64,000 nt of DNA from Amoebidium appalachense (GCA_963693365.1 CAVNZM010000007.1:6200001-6264000), one strand, 5' to 3'; counted from the first letter of the stretch, positions 15,873 to 41,876 are shown. Made by a program: numbers and translations. Notes: a model not told the origin generated them from the letters alone.

Positions 15873-16544
15873 TGTGGGTGGGTGGGTGGGTGGTTGGGCG
15901 GGTGAAGGGGGGGGCGGGGGGGTAGGTTTACTGACCTTTTCCATCCCAACTCACTCTCACAGGCATCTGCCCACAACACTCTCCAGCCTAGTTCTGCTAC
16001 GAGAGCTCCGATGCGGCTACGAAAACCTCAGCAGACTTTCAAACCTGACACGATTAGAACTGTTTGAAAAATTCGGTGTTTTCCCCGTGGGAAATGCGAT
16101 ATCGAAACTTCCGCATCTGAAATCGTTGACTGTGTCTGGCGGGAGTTTCCATTTTGAGGACGGATTAATCAATTTACCAACCACCATCACCAGTTTGTCT
16201 CTATGCGATGCTTGCATTGGTAATACTCACTTTCTCCGTCGTCTTGCAGGGTTAAGAAATCTTGTTCTGAACGGACCATTGGTCAGAGATATAGTGATTG
16301 GTTCGCTGAGTAGGCTGCAATGTCTGGATCTTAGTAGGACGAAGGTTGAGGATGTGAGTTTTGTGGGGCTTTTACCTCACATCCGAACGTTGGTACTGGA
16401 TGATCTATCACTCCTGCAAGGAAAGGCAAGATCCCCCAAGTCAAGCATCCACACACACGCGCACGCAGACACACACACAAAAACACACACACACACACGC
16501 ACATACACACACACACACACACGTGCACATGCCCACACGCACAT

Positions 16545-16608
<64 letters not shown>

Positions 16609-16632
16609 GCACACACGCACGCACACACACAC

Positions 16633-16698
<66 letters not shown>

Positions 16699-17274
16699 CA
16701 CACACAAACGACACCACGAACAATTGTAGTCGCACACACAACGTACAAAGCAGTTGCACACACAATGACACACACGACACACACACATTTGATCCATGAT
16801 TTGATGACAGTAGGTTGTGAACGCAATGGATGAAAGGAACAAAAAGAAGGGACGGGTTTCGTTGCAGTATAACGAGATAATTTCAAGAGGCTATCTCCAT
16901 ATCTTCTCGGTAGTCTAAACAGCGCGTTTTGTGACAGGTGCTAGACCTCCAGCCACTGGGTGTGTGCATGACGTTGCAAAGGGTTAGTCTTACCGGGGCA
17001 CGGCTGGCCAGTCTGGCTGATGTGGTCGAGGGGTCGACACATTGTCTGTTGTCTCTGGACTTGACTGGTTGTTATCCACCCCCCCCCCCCTCCCCCCCCT
17101 TTTCCCCACACACATTCACACACGCACACACGTATCACCACATAAACAAACTTCTTCTTTTTTTTTGTTGAGGGGGGCAGGGGGTGGGGGGTGGAGGGGG
17201 AGGGGGGAGGAGGTTAAGGAGAGTGAACACGAACAGACAAGTCCCTATAAATGAGTCAGACTGAACCCCTCGCC

Positions 17275-17309
<35 letters not shown>

Positions 17310-17997
17310 CGCGGTGGGCACTCGCCCAAGCCACCGCCGTTCACCTTTTCAAACGGTTCACTTTCTACAGGTTGTACCTCACTTTTTTAATTTATTATTA
17401 TTATTATTATTTTTATTATTATTATTATTATTATTATTTTATTTTATCCTGTTTTGTTTCCGGAGGGACCTCTTGGGCCCTCAGGGGGAACTGCCATCTT
17501 CCACCCAGCACCCTCACTTTTTCTGAGCCTTTCCGTTCATTTTGCTAGGCCTTTTTGTTTCAATTTTCTCGGTTATGTTATTTTATTAATTTCCTCCCCT
17601 TTGTAACCATGCGCAGACACCAACGTTAAAGACCTGCAGCCTCTGAGTCGCTGCCATCGTCTGACCCAACTCCTTCTGGCCCGAACACCTACTCGTGACG
17701 TCAGCCCCCTGCACACGCTGTGTGGACTAAGAGTGTTGTCTCTATCTGGTCCGTGCCTACCCCCCTCCCCCCCCCCCCCCCCCCCCTCCCCCCTTCCCCC
17801 AGCCCCAGAGACACGCACACACCTCCTAAAAAGAAAAACAAGAAATTCAAAAAGTACACATGCCTGTGTAAGATCATGTACGTGCATGAGCGTGCCCCCG
17901 ACACGGTCACACACGCTCACATGCATAGGGAAAGACAAAGACCTAGGTTTTTGCCGATTGGGAATGCCTCACTCACAGACGCACACCACACGTACTT

Positions 17998-18030
<33 letters not shown>

Positions 18031-18469
18031 ACCACCACCACCACACACACACACACACACGCAAGCACACTCACAAGCACATATCCATCGTGACACATTG
18101 ACACGATGACCCCCCCCCCCCCCCCCCCCCCCCTCCCCCTCCCCCAACTCCCCCTCCCACCCCCACCCGCCCACCCACACACACTGCGCAACCTTCCCAC
18201 TCCTCTCTTCCCTTCCCCCCCCCCCCCCCCCCCCCCCCCCCCACCACCAAAACAAAAAAAAAACACACATACACACAGGCACAATGGTGCGTGACGTCAC
18301 CTCTCTGACATCATGCACCAGCCTTCAAGAGGTTTATCTCGGGGGCACACCATTCATCGACACCCACAAGTCACTCATGGGCCTCCCGCACCTTCGGCGA
18401 ATGCAAGACAGCATGTGGAGATACCCTGTGGATTTGAGAGACTACCACTCGCTTGTGCTTACAAAATAA
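13371..18469 (+). CDS. F-box / leucine-rich-repeat protein
   Basis: Likely substrate receptor of an SCF-type ubiquitin ligase. Exons: 13371-13529, 14970-15109, 15963-16425, 16938-17067, 17617-17748, 18279-18469; 1215 nt, 404 aa. Residues 1-42 form an F-box ([20 protein letters not shown], then VCRAW). From about residue 55 onward there are repeated LRR units with the pattern LxxLxLxxTxVxDLxPL, for example [19 protein letters not shown] and [16 protein letters not shown]. All phases agree (0, 2, 0, 1, 1). The third intron starts with GC (AAAG/gcaaga), so it looks like a GC-AG intron. The start ATG lies only 141 bp from the right end of the hAT element. The substrate is unknown. An AATAAA overlaps the stop codon and another lies at 18831. 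Confidence 0.85.
13909..13980 (+). repeat. Intronic sense repeat family, worn copy
   Basis: The string GATGGACTGTGCTTACGTTG and the following CATGCTCTTTGTGTG parallel GATGGGCTCTGCTTATTATG and CATACTCTTTATGTATG of the reference copy at 28331. It lies in intron 1 of the F-box/LRR gene, in sense orientation. Confidence 0.55.
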
Positions 18470-18694
18470 ATTTTTTTACTGTTGTTTGCCACAATACGAT
18501 GGCTTATTAAATACAGGTGCAGTTTCCTTGGCCATGTGACTGACAATGTGGACACTGACTACTCTTTTAACCCCACACTGTACCCCTCCCCCCCCCCCCC
18601 CCCCCCCTCCTCCCCCCCCTCCCGCCGGACCCCCGGACACACACACAGGCGATTTCCTTGGCCACTGACAACATATTAAGCCTGCTATCGTTTC

Positions 18695-18734
<40 letters not shown>

Positions 18735-19694
18735 ACACCCTCCTCCTCTTCCTCCCTCCTCCTCCTCCCTCCTGGACATACACACACAACACATACATGC
18801 ATACACTCAGGGATGCGTACGGACAGCCCAAATAAAACAGCCCCGATGTCCTTAAGCTCAAGCTTACTGCAAAAGTTGTGGGTGGGCCACCTGCGAGGTC
18901 ATAATTAGATGTGTTGTGTCCCTGTCCATCCTGCACAGTTGCCAAATTTGTTTTTGTGCTGCGAATTGTGTTAACGCTAGAATATTACCAATTTTTCGGA
19001 TACCAGCAGTGTACGTAGTAGCAGTGTGTTGAAAAGGGCCCTAAAACTCTGTGCTGCATTTGCATGTAGTGCACGCAGATCATGATGCTCCATCATCATG
19101 GCATCGTCTTGAGTATTGCGCAGTGTGTTGGAAAAAAATTGCACGGCTCGATCATGCCCCTGCATCATGTATGCATGCTGGCCATCGATCACAACGAAAG
19201 TCTAATAAGAACCGTGACCATGCCGTAGAGTCAGCCATCATATACTGTTTTACTTCGGCACACTAACCCAGTGCCTGCAAGCCAAGTGAAATACTAATTA
19301 GGGTCTGTGCCGAATGTGCACTGTGCACTCTCAGTAGGACTACAGCAAACCCCCCGAACTTCGGATTTGAATGCCGTCATAAATTTGGGACACTTTTGAT
19401 TGGCCCTCCGTGCATCACCCGGACTTGGGTCCATTATTACGTTTTTCCCGCCCTTTTTGCATGCCAGCGTGTCGGGTTGGCTGCCCAACCCGGCAGCCAA
19501 GTTTGAAAATAAAGGGCCGTTTTCTACCAACCACCACAGCAGAGCAAGCACATCCTCTTTCGAAAACATAGGAACTCCTCATTCTCACTCTAAGGATTTC
19601 CTCTCACGTAGCCTCACATCTTCATACGCTTTGTACTTTTACTAGTCCCATTTATCACACGCCCTTGCCCCACAGACAGAATGGGGTTCCCAAC
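18470..19694. other. Intergenic region with a duplicated 3' block
   Basis: Two copies of a short block containing TTTCCTTGGCCA and CTGACAA lie at 18514-18551 and 18646-18672, each preceded by a CAG and separated by poly-C and CA repeats. A candidate polyadenylation signal AATAAA is at 18831-18836. The rest is mixed sequence. CCCCACAG just before 19679 would serve as a 3' splice site for a 5' UTR exon of the next gene. Confidence 0.5.
19381..19393. repeat. Candidate inverted repeat flanking the Pogo-like gene (left)
   Basis: AAATTTGGGACAC here is the reverse complement of GTGTCCCAAATT at 22107-22118 and again at 22460-22471. The three copies bracket the transposase-derived gene. They could be remnants of terminal repeats or a shared regulatory word. 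No TA target duplication is evident. Confidence 0.4.
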
Positions 19695-21842
19695 ATGAGT
19701 GCACAAGGGCAGAAAAGGCGCAAGCCCACAGCAGAGGAGATAGAGGCAGCGTTTCTAGAACACAAAAATAAGACACATGAAGAGAGATGTAATTTAGCTG
19801 CAGAGCACGTGAAGCATAATATTTATTCTTACAGGGAAGCAGTTGAAGTTTTTGGGGTAGCACGCACCACCATTGAGAATCACCTTAAGGGCAAAGTTAG
19901 TAGGCACGGGGCCGGAAGGCCCTCAGCACTCACTTATGAACAAGAGAGAGGTGTGATCGAGTGGATCTTTGAGAGGCAGGATGCGAATCTCTCCGCATCT
20001 GTTTGTGAAATCAAACAGAAACTAGTAGAAACTGCAAAAGAACACGGGGTACCCTTTAAGAACGACAGACCATCTGATGGGTTCTGGAATGCTTTTAAAA
20101 AACGACACCCAGACTTCACTTTGACGGTGCCTTTGCCAGCTGATGACCGGCACGATGCAGCAACAACACCAAGCATCATTCGTCACTACTTTGACATCGT
20201 CCGCAAAGTGATGGTAACCTTTTTTGGCGGTCGATTCCTTCCCCGCCAAGTCCTCAACCTGGACGAAACCCCACAGAGAATCCACTACGTTCCCAGACTA
20301 GCCGGTGCTAAAAAGGGCAGCAGGGCAGTCCGACGTCGCATCATCGGAAATGGCAAAGAAAACGTCACCATCATTCCAATTGGCAATGTTGCAGGTGAAC
20401 TTCTCGGTGTCATCGTGATTCTCAAAGGCGCGCGAGTCAAGAAGGCAACAATCGAAGCCTGTACCATCGATAACGTGTACTTTACCGCAGTTCCAAACGG
20501 CCTCAACAACACCAAGATTTTCGACCAAATTGCTATTGCTCTGGTCAAAATTCTGAAGAACCAACCCGACCCAGGTCCCCACATGGTACTGGTCGACAGA
20601 CATCACTCGCGCGCGTCATCTTTCGCCCTCAGGCACCTCAAAAACAACCAAGTTTACGTGGTCGGACTACCGGGAAGCACAACACCAACCACCCAAGCAA
20701 TGAACAACTGCAACGTTCCGAGTGTGAAGAAGGAATACAGGAACCTCTACTGCGAGTTTGTCGCGGCAAACCCAACCCTCAAGAAGTTCACTTATGCACA
20801 TTTCATCGCGCTGCACTCCCGTGCGTTCAACGGTAAATTCACCAAACAATCGATAGTGAGTGCGTTCGCCAAAACTGGCTTCAGACAGGAGAACGGAGAG
20901 GTGGTTGTGGATGAGGAGAGAGTTCAAGCATCACTGCCCCTCAAGCATAGTGCGGCTACTGCAAACCTCCCCCCGCCCGAAATCACCTCGAAAGAGCTCG
21001 GGTGGACTGAAGATGAGGAATCTCAAGAGGGGGACAACACAGAGGAAATCAGGGAGGTGCCTGAACCGGAAAATGAACACGAAAACGGAAACGAAAAACC
21101 CCCCGAAAACGAAAACGAAAATACACAGGCGGCGGAGAGCGGAGATGACATGTTGCTCACCTACGAAACAGACGGAGATGGACAGCAGCGTGCAATTCAG
21201 TGGACACGCGAAACCTTTCTCAAGGAACTTGAGGAGAGAGAGAAACGCAAGCAGCAGAAGGAAGATGGAAAGAAACACCGCGCAGAGGAGAGGGAACGGA
21301 GGAAGGCGGAGAGACTACAAGAACAGGAGGATAAAAAGAGAGCGCAAGAGGAGAAAGCAAGAGAGAGAGAAAAGAGAAAAGCAGAGGAGGCAGCCGTGAA
21401 AGAGGCAAGGAAAAAAGAGAGGGAGGAAAAGAAAAAAGAAAAAGAGCTGAGGGCACAGGAAGAGAAGGAAAGGAAGGCACAGGAGGGAGGACGAAAAGGG
21501 AGATCCAAACCGACACAACCAGGGAAGCCCAAGAAGAAAAAGAGGAAGGCTAAGAGAGCATTCTGGAGGTCAGACACTGATGTACCAGAAGCAGAAAGCA
21601 ACGAAGACGGAGAAAGGGAGAGTGAGAGTGAGAGCGAAAACGAACGGAGGAAGGTGCACGGTGATGAGTGGATGGAAAATGAAAGAGACAAAGAAAACGA
21701 ACCACCAAGAAACGAGCACGGGCAACCATACTGGCCTGGCTACTACTTCCCCTACCAACAAGTCCCATTCAACCCATACCAACCTGGGATGCAATACCAA
21801 CAGTACCCGTTTTATCAGTATCCATACCCCGGACAGATGTAG
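19695..21842 (+). CDS. Pogo/Tigger-like DDE transposase-derived protein, third catalytic Asp replaced by Asn
   Basis: Single open exon, 715 aa from the ATG at 19695; the upstream in-frame extension has no ATG. Order of parts: an N-terminal helix-turn-helix region of psq/CENP-B type (about residues 10-75, SYREAVEVFGVARTTIENHL), a linker to a second DNA-binding-like region (KNDRPSDGFWNAFKKRHPDF), and then a DDE_1 catalytic core. D190 (LNLDETP) and D301 (VLVDRHHSR) fit the first two catalytic aspartates. At the third position, where relatives read LQPLD, this protein has TTQAMN with N337, 36 residues after D301. The C-terminal half is very charged and coiled-coil-like (K/E/R/Q-rich, about 510-620) and ends in a Tyr/Pro/Gln-rich tail. 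A long intact frame with a lost acid suggests a domesticated or very recently inactivated transposase. Confidence 0.85.
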   Translation: MSAQGQKRRKPTAEEIEAAFLEHKNKTHEERCNLAAEHVKHNIYSYREAVEVFGVARTTIENHLKGKVSRHGAGRPSALTYEQERGVIEWIFERQDANLSASVCEIKQKLVETAKEHGVPFKNDRPSDGFWNAFKKRHPDFTLTVPLPADDRHDAATTPSIIRHYFDIVRKVMVTFFGGRFLPRQVLNLDETPQRIHYVPRLAGAKKGSRAVRRRIIGNGKENVTIIPIGNVAGELLGVIVILKGARVKKATIEACTIDNVYFTAVPNGLNNTKIFDQIAIALVKILKNQPDPGPHMVLVDRHHSRASSFALRHLKNNQVYVVGLPGSTTPTTQAMNNCNVPSVKKEYRNLYCEFVAANPTLKKFTYAHFIALHSRAFNGKFTKQSIVSAFAKTGFRQENGEVVVDEERVQASLPLKHSAATANLPPPEITSKELGWTEDEESQEGDNTEEIREVPEPENEHENGNEKPPENENENTQAAESGDDMLLTYETDGDGQQRAIQWTRETFLKELEEREKRKQQKEDGKKHRAEERERRKAERLQEQEDKKRAQEEKAREREKRKAEEAAVKEARKKEREEKKKEKELRAQEEKERKAQEGGRKGRSKPTQPGKPKKKKRKAKRAFWRSDTDVPEAESNEDGERESESESENERRKVHGDEWMENERDKENEPPRNEHGQPYWPGYYFPYQQVPFNPYQPGMQYQQYPFYQYPYPGQM

Positions 21843-23364
21843 AGGTATGCTAACAGTACAGGAACGAGCATGCGTGTGTAGGTTGCACTTGTAGTACAGA
21901 ACGACGTCTTTGGTCACAGGCTGTAGGTTGTATAATGTGTTCAGTTTATTTTGCAAAACAGGCACCCTTGAAGCCTCGTTGAGTGTACAGACTGGTTTGA
22001 AAGCTAGATAAGGCCCCAGGGGTGGGCAACGGTGAAATGAACAGCGAGACCACACCCTGGTGCGTGTGCGTCAGCTTGTTCGTCTGCATATACGTCTATG
22101 CAACACGTGTCCCAAATTAAAATGCATTTTGAATTCAGAATGAAATTTGCATGATGGTTCCCTAGGCTACATTCACGTGTCTAAGTCGTCGGAAACGTGT
22201 TTTATGAACCTCAGCGCTTATATACTCGGGTAGCCATATGCCCTAACACGTACTGACGTGTTGCCGCACGTGCGACGTTTAACATCTACTCAGGCGGCTT
22301 AAGTAAAAAAAAAAAAAAAAAAAAGAAAGAAAGGAGACACCGCCTCAGTCTGTCAGTAGGTGGTAGCCATATGCCAGGGTTTGCCGGGGATGCTCGAATG
22401 TTCCAGAAAAAAGCTAAAAATAGCTACCAATAAGCGCTTGATCAGCGATGACGCGAAGAGTGTCCCAAATTCGAGCGGTTTTGTATGTGACTCGCCGTGT
22501 GCCGCATGCACATGTGACAACGTTTTCAAGTTTCAACGTTTGCTCAGGCACCAAGGCCTCCGTGTTTAGGGTGATATAGGAAGCACACCGACCAATGAAT
22601 ATGGAGAAGTCGTAGCCAATCAGCATGTGTCTACCTGAAATGATTTTTGGGATTTCAGATTCATACCTAATAATTTTGAAAGTACGCAATGTACCCCCCT
22701 TAGCAACGCTAAGATTACCAATAAAGCCCCAACATAAAATTTACTGCGTTTTTCAATTACAAACGTAAGAATTCTTTTGCCAACCAGTTGTGGCTTTTTA
22801 TGGCTTATCAGCTTCATCAATCATGGTCACAGTCTGGGGTGACAGAACCACAGATGTCAAGCAAGGTAACCTTTGTTTCATAGTTGACCGCTACCACCCT
22901 AAATGATGCGGAACTTTGTAATAGGATAGGTTGAAGAAGTATTGTTACCGTTGTTTATATGCACCCTGTTTTCAAACAGCGTATATATTAGCACCTAAAT
23001 ACCCTAATGATCTTTAAAGTCAGAGGGGTTCAGTGAACCCATTTTCGTGAACTTGTACATCTGCATATAATTCACCTGAGACGTTTACGACCTCACTCCC
23101 ACATACTTGCTACAATTTGTTGAAATCCAGTTGTGCTAGGGCGTGAACGCATACATGCCAGGAGTAACTGAATAATTTTTAATTTTTGAAGAACTAAATT
23201 AACATGCAGGGTTACAATAATCACTAATTAGTAAATGCTATCTGCGCCTTCGGTTTCGTTTTCCCCATTGCAGCCAGAAAAGTCTTTTTAACGCCAGATG
23301 TACCTGTGGATGCTTTATCAAAAACAATGGAACAGGGACATTTCATGTTAAAAATACTTTAAAA
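21843..23364. other. Intergenic region upstream of the antiporter gene
   Basis: Ordinary mixed-composition sequence, nearly free of the long homopolymers that fill the introns. No gene recognised. It should contain the 3' UTR of the Pogo-like gene and the promoter of the TMCO3-like gene. Confidence 0.5.
22107..22471. repeat. Candidate inverted repeats flanking the Pogo-like gene (right)
   Basis: GTGTCCCAAATT occurs at 22107-22118 and 22460-22471, inverted relative to 19381-19393. A separate direct repeat GGTAGCCATATGCC occurs near 22229 and 22362 in the same stretch, and a poly-A tract is at about 22304-22324. Confidence 0.4.
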
Positions 23365-37657
<14,293 letters not shown>

Positions 37658-38683
37658 TTGGTTATTTGCTACCTGTGATCACGTGATCAGCAGCAAATAT
37701 CTAGCCCATCTTAAGATTATCTCGTCTTTTTTTTTCTTCAGCCCGTTGACAGGAGAAGAGTGTGGGTGTGGGTGTGGGTGTGTGTGGGGGGGGGGGGGGG
37801 GGGGGGGGGAGGGGAGGGGGGAGGAGATGTTACCGGTGTATGTACGTACTATTTTCTGATGTTCCAAACGAATCTTTTTAACAGAGTCGTGTACATAAAC
37901 ATTATGTGTATATATGTAGCGATTCATTTTTGCGATGTCACAGTAGGTATATCTATACATAGTATATCTCCCAATGATGCAGAAACGTGGAATATGTTTC
38001 CAACCAGTGCACAGCTGGATTGATGCTTTATAGCTCTGAGACTCCAAGTTATGACGTTCGCTTGTACAAGGTAATAATATATTATTGAGGGCCCTTTTTG
38101 CATTCGATCTCGTATTTTTTTTGTTCGTGCTCTTTTGGCATTTTATGCCATAAAATGAAGCTTCTAGAAGCCCCTAATACACGTAATGTAAGCCTATTAC
38201 ATAAAAGGCCCAAAACTAGAAGGCTGAATACAACCCATTTGCACCTTTCGCACTGTTATTAACTTAAAACCGAACCCCCCCCCCCCCCCCCCACCCCCCC
38301 CCCCCCCCCCCCCCGGGCGCCCCGCCAGCCCGCCATTTTTAAATTCTAAACACGCATGGAGCAAGAGAGATGAGCACAGGCCACATATCCACCTGTGCAC
38401 ACACACACACACACACACACACACGTACACACACACACTGACTAACACACTAACACACTGAAACACACACACAATTGCAACCCCCCCCCCCCCCCCCCCC
38501 CCCCGGACACACCCACACACACACACAGTGGCACCGCGCGCGCAACTAATGCAATCGATCTCCTATTTGCGTTGCAATTGGTAGAAATGATCGATAGCCT
38601 GATCATAGTATGCAAGCAGGCTGAGAATTTCAACTGTGTGAGCCAAGGCTGAGGATCTGGAAGGTGGGTTTTGGAGGCGCCGG

Positions 38684-38752
<69 letters not shown>

Positions 38753-38753
38753 A
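37658..38753. other. 3' flank of the antiporter gene
   Basis: No gene recognised. Contains the 14-bp palindrome TGATCACGTGATCA (37676-37689), poly-G (about 37785-37810), poly-C at 38275-38310 and 38480-38504, and one of the longest homopolymers in the window, a run of about 69 G ending at 38751. Confidence 0.55.
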
Positions 38754-38895
38754 ATGATTTTCACACAGTGTTCAGGTATCTCAGTATGCACTTGTTACTG
38801 GATAACTCGTGAAGTTTTTATTGTCTTCTCAGTATGCCGTGCATACTTGCATATCTTTCCGTCGAATAAATCCAGTCAAAAGAAGAAAAAAAAAA
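38754..38895 (+). mobile_element. Solo 3' end of a LINE-type retroelement
   Basis: About 130 bp beginning ATGATTTTCACACAGTGTTC, with AATAAA at 38865 and a terminal A-rich tail. It is almost identical to the 3' end of the longer copy at 40651-40791. It looks like an extremely 5'-truncated insertion of the same family. Confidence 0.8.
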
Positions 38896-39059
38896 TGGTT
38901 GAAACCACAGAACTACGGTTTGAAAAGTATTATTTTGGGTCACACCGGTAGCTTGGTACCGCCGCAATTTTTCGCAGTTGTTGCAAATACGTAAACAGAT
39001 GGGGTCTATGCACATATTACTCAATTTTTTGGGGTCTGAAACAACTATTTTGCAGGAGG

Positions 39060-40791
39060 CACCTGGTTCGAATCCCACGATGTAGCGCATTGGGGATCGG
39101 ATGCCCTGATGGGACTCGCCTGCAGGGTGCAGGACTATGGCAATGGCCCTCTATGCTAACTCCAACCGGGGTAGCCAAGGATCGGATGCCTTGGCTATTC
39201 CGGAAAGTTTTTTTACAGTGACTGGTTTGTTATGGCATAAGCTGGCTATGCGGGGCTTACCAGCCCGATTTGGCCGTCTTCTGCAAGCGCTGTTCGATAC
39301 CACTCGCGGACGAGCGGCGGTCAATGGAACATTAACGCCCGGTTTTTCTCGTTCTCGGGGTCTTCTGCAGGGGTCCCTCCTGATCATGAGTCCGTTGTTA
39401 GTGACGTTTTCATTGACGATTTAGCCTGCGCCCTCGAACCCTTTGGCCAACTGCATACCCACCGTGTACCGGGTCTCCTTTTTGCGGACGATATTGTTCT
39501 TTGTTCCTTAACCGAAGATGTCATATGCACCAGATGCTTCGTCAGGTGGATCAATGGTGCACCGAGAATCTCATGACAGTCGGAATTGCAAAGTGTGCTA
39601 CTTTTTCGAAAAACGCTTCCTTTCGTCTTCCTATTCCTGTTCAGAGCACCTATGACTATTTGGGTATTCCTTTTACTGCACGGGGTATTGATTTCCGCAA
39701 GCTCCTCACGGCACGGATCGCTCGTGCGAAGGGTAAGCTTCACATCGTGTCAAATATGTTTCAACGGGAGTCCGTGATCCATCCTGCGAACCTTCTTCTC
39801 TACTATAAAATTTTTTTACGGCCGACTTTCGAATATGGACTTCCGCTATTGGCCTGCGCCCCACCTCGCGAGGCGGCCGTGGCGCTGAATTCGAAAGAGT
39901 TCGACGATTTCCATGGTACTGCGCTGCGCACTTTGTTTCGTACTCGGTTTGTGCATCCCTTAATCAGTATGTTTGGATTGTTGCCTGCTGTTTGTCGTAT
40001 GGAGGAATTGTCTCTTCGTTTTTGTTTTCATTTAGTTAGGATACCTGATGGTCACCCTCTTTATGCTTTCTTTCCCCCCCTCCCTCCATCCCTCTTTCCC
40101 CCCCGATTCATCAAAGCTACTTCTGAATGTCCTCAGCCTACCCTCTTTCAACCTGATTCTTCCTCTCGCTATCTCACTCCCTCTTTCTTATCTCTTCCTG
40201 TTTTTTCTGCCTTTTCGCGTTATTACCATACGCATTAAAGTTTCTTTCTCGTTCTGATAGAGAAATCAAAGGTAAAACTCAGTCGGCGTGTGTTATGTTC
40301 CTTAGGCAACACCGTACAGATCATTATCGCTTTTTGGGAGCTTTGGCAGGATACATTTCTCCTGCTGTACGTATGGATACCACCCTAGTAGATCATAAGT
40401 CTGTATGGTGCTCTGATGTTGCTATTGCCTGGGAAGTTGTGCAGTGGCGTTGTAATTTTTGTTTCCATCGCCGCTGGTGCCACTTTTGTGCTGAACTTTT
40501 TAATCGCAAGCATGTTGATAGGTGTGAGTTTTTATGTCGCGTTTTACCTCTTTCCCTACGGGTGTCTGCTACACTGGCTGGCAATGTGACCACTTTAGAC
40601 TTTTTGTTGAATTCTGTTGGTCGTCACATTGAGTATGTATTTATATGCATATGATTTTCACACAGTGTTCAGGTATCTCAGTATGCACTTGTTACTGGAT
40701 TACTCGTGAAGTTTTTTTTTATATTGTCTAAGTTCTCAGTATGCCGTGCATACTTGCATATCTTTCCGTCGAATAAATCCAGTCAAAAGAA
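39060..40791 (+). mobile_element. 5'-truncated non-LTR retrotransposon (LINE) copy
   Basis: Contains a degraded reverse transcriptase and a C-terminal CCHC-type finger (see the pseudogene entry). It ends with the 141-bp 3' region at 40651-40791, which carries AATAAA at 40772. The 5' boundary is not clear. A word GGATCGGATGCC occurs twice near 39093 and 39180. Confidence 0.8.
39137..40654 (+). pseudogene. Broken LINE reverse transcriptase
   Basis: Reverse transcriptase fragments lie in successive frames: LLWHKLAMRGLPARFGRLLQ and SRGLLQGS near 39230-39380, the catalytic FADDIVLC box near 39478-39505 in a second frame, YLGIPFTARGIDFRKLL in a third, and a final CHFC-x7-H-x3-C finger near 40475-40535 in a fourth segment. 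At least three frame changes separate them, and the upstream catalytic motif A lacks its usual aspartate (FFTVTGLLW). It is therefore not functional. Confidence 0.85.
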
Positions 40792-40885
40792 TTTTTTTTG
40801 CAAATATCGATATAAACGTTTCAAAACCGGACAGTAATCCGCTAACCGGTTGTGAGCCGCACTGAGCCACACGTGTATACTGTGC

Positions 40886-40922
40886 AAGGCCTCCTAAATA
40901 GCACACCTATTTAGGAGGCCTT
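40886..40922. repeat. Perfect 16-bp hairpin, shared with a second locus
   Basis: Arms AAGGCCTCCTAAATAG and CTATTTAGGAGGCCTT around a CACAC loop. A close relative lies at 55491-55527. Both share GGCCTCCTAnATAGCAC. Confidence 0.9.
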
Positions 40923-41800
40923 ACTACTGTGACGTCATGAAGGTTATCGTTGCCAGGCAACCGTTGCTGACATCGAGACAAACCATATTTGGGTAGCTAG
41001 GCACCCTTTACAAAACAATAAAAAAGCAGTAACATGTGTCAGTTTATAGCCGTGCTAAGATATGCACACACACATATAAGAGTAGGCAACAAGACACAAA
41101 CACGGCACTCACAAACACGCACGGATAGAGATAGAAGATAGGGAGAAAGAAACACCCCCCCCCACACACATCATATACACATTGGCACAGACCTACCCAA
41201 ACACACACACACACCCAAACGTGTGTACGCGCGCGCACACACACACACCCAAACACAAACACACACACACACACATACACACACACACCGCCCCTCCCCT
41301 TCTTTTATTAGCTGACCCCTTATTCGCCGCTCCCTTATAACATCGTTCTCCTGTGCAAAACCAGCACTAGTGTAGATGTATTAGAACCCGTTCTGGTAGA
41401 TCCGTTCGTTTCTGTGATCATCACAGCCGGAGGGGATTGTTCTGGGTTTGTTGGGGCCCCCCCCTGTCCCCCCTTCCCTGGCGCCTGGGCGTACCCCACA
41501 ACCAGGTTTCTCCCACCCAAAGCCTACGCCAGCCGGCCTTTACTCCATTATTCACTCGTTCAAATTCTCTTTCTTCTTCAGCCCTGAAAGCCGTCAGAAT
41601 GTGATGCACTGCGCACATTCCCTAGCAATAATTATCTCTCTATGCATCAGATAATGCACACACACACATCATATACATAACACGCAGTTTAGAGTGAGCA
41701 TTGTAATTGGGATCAGATCGCGTTCACGATTGGCGTCATCTCATACAGCCTCCACTGTTTGTGTTAAGCATAAGATGACTAGTCTACATACCAGAGTGTC

Positions 41801-41841
<41 letters not shown>

Positions 41842-41843
41842 AC

Positions 41844-41876
<33 letters not shown>

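Noticed and set aside
37676-37689. Palindrome TGATCACGTGATCA as an operator
   Set aside because: A 14-bp palindrome with an E-box core just after a stop codon; no second copy or context to support a regulatory role.
39066-39085. Second tRNA gene suggested by GGTTCGAATCC
   Set aside because: No matching acceptor, D or anticodon stems around this B-box-like word.
38754-40791. LTR retrotransposon flanked by 140-bp direct repeats
   Set aside because: The enzyme is a LINE-type reverse transcriptase, the repeats contain AATAAA and an A-tail, and no primer-binding site, protease or integrase is seen.
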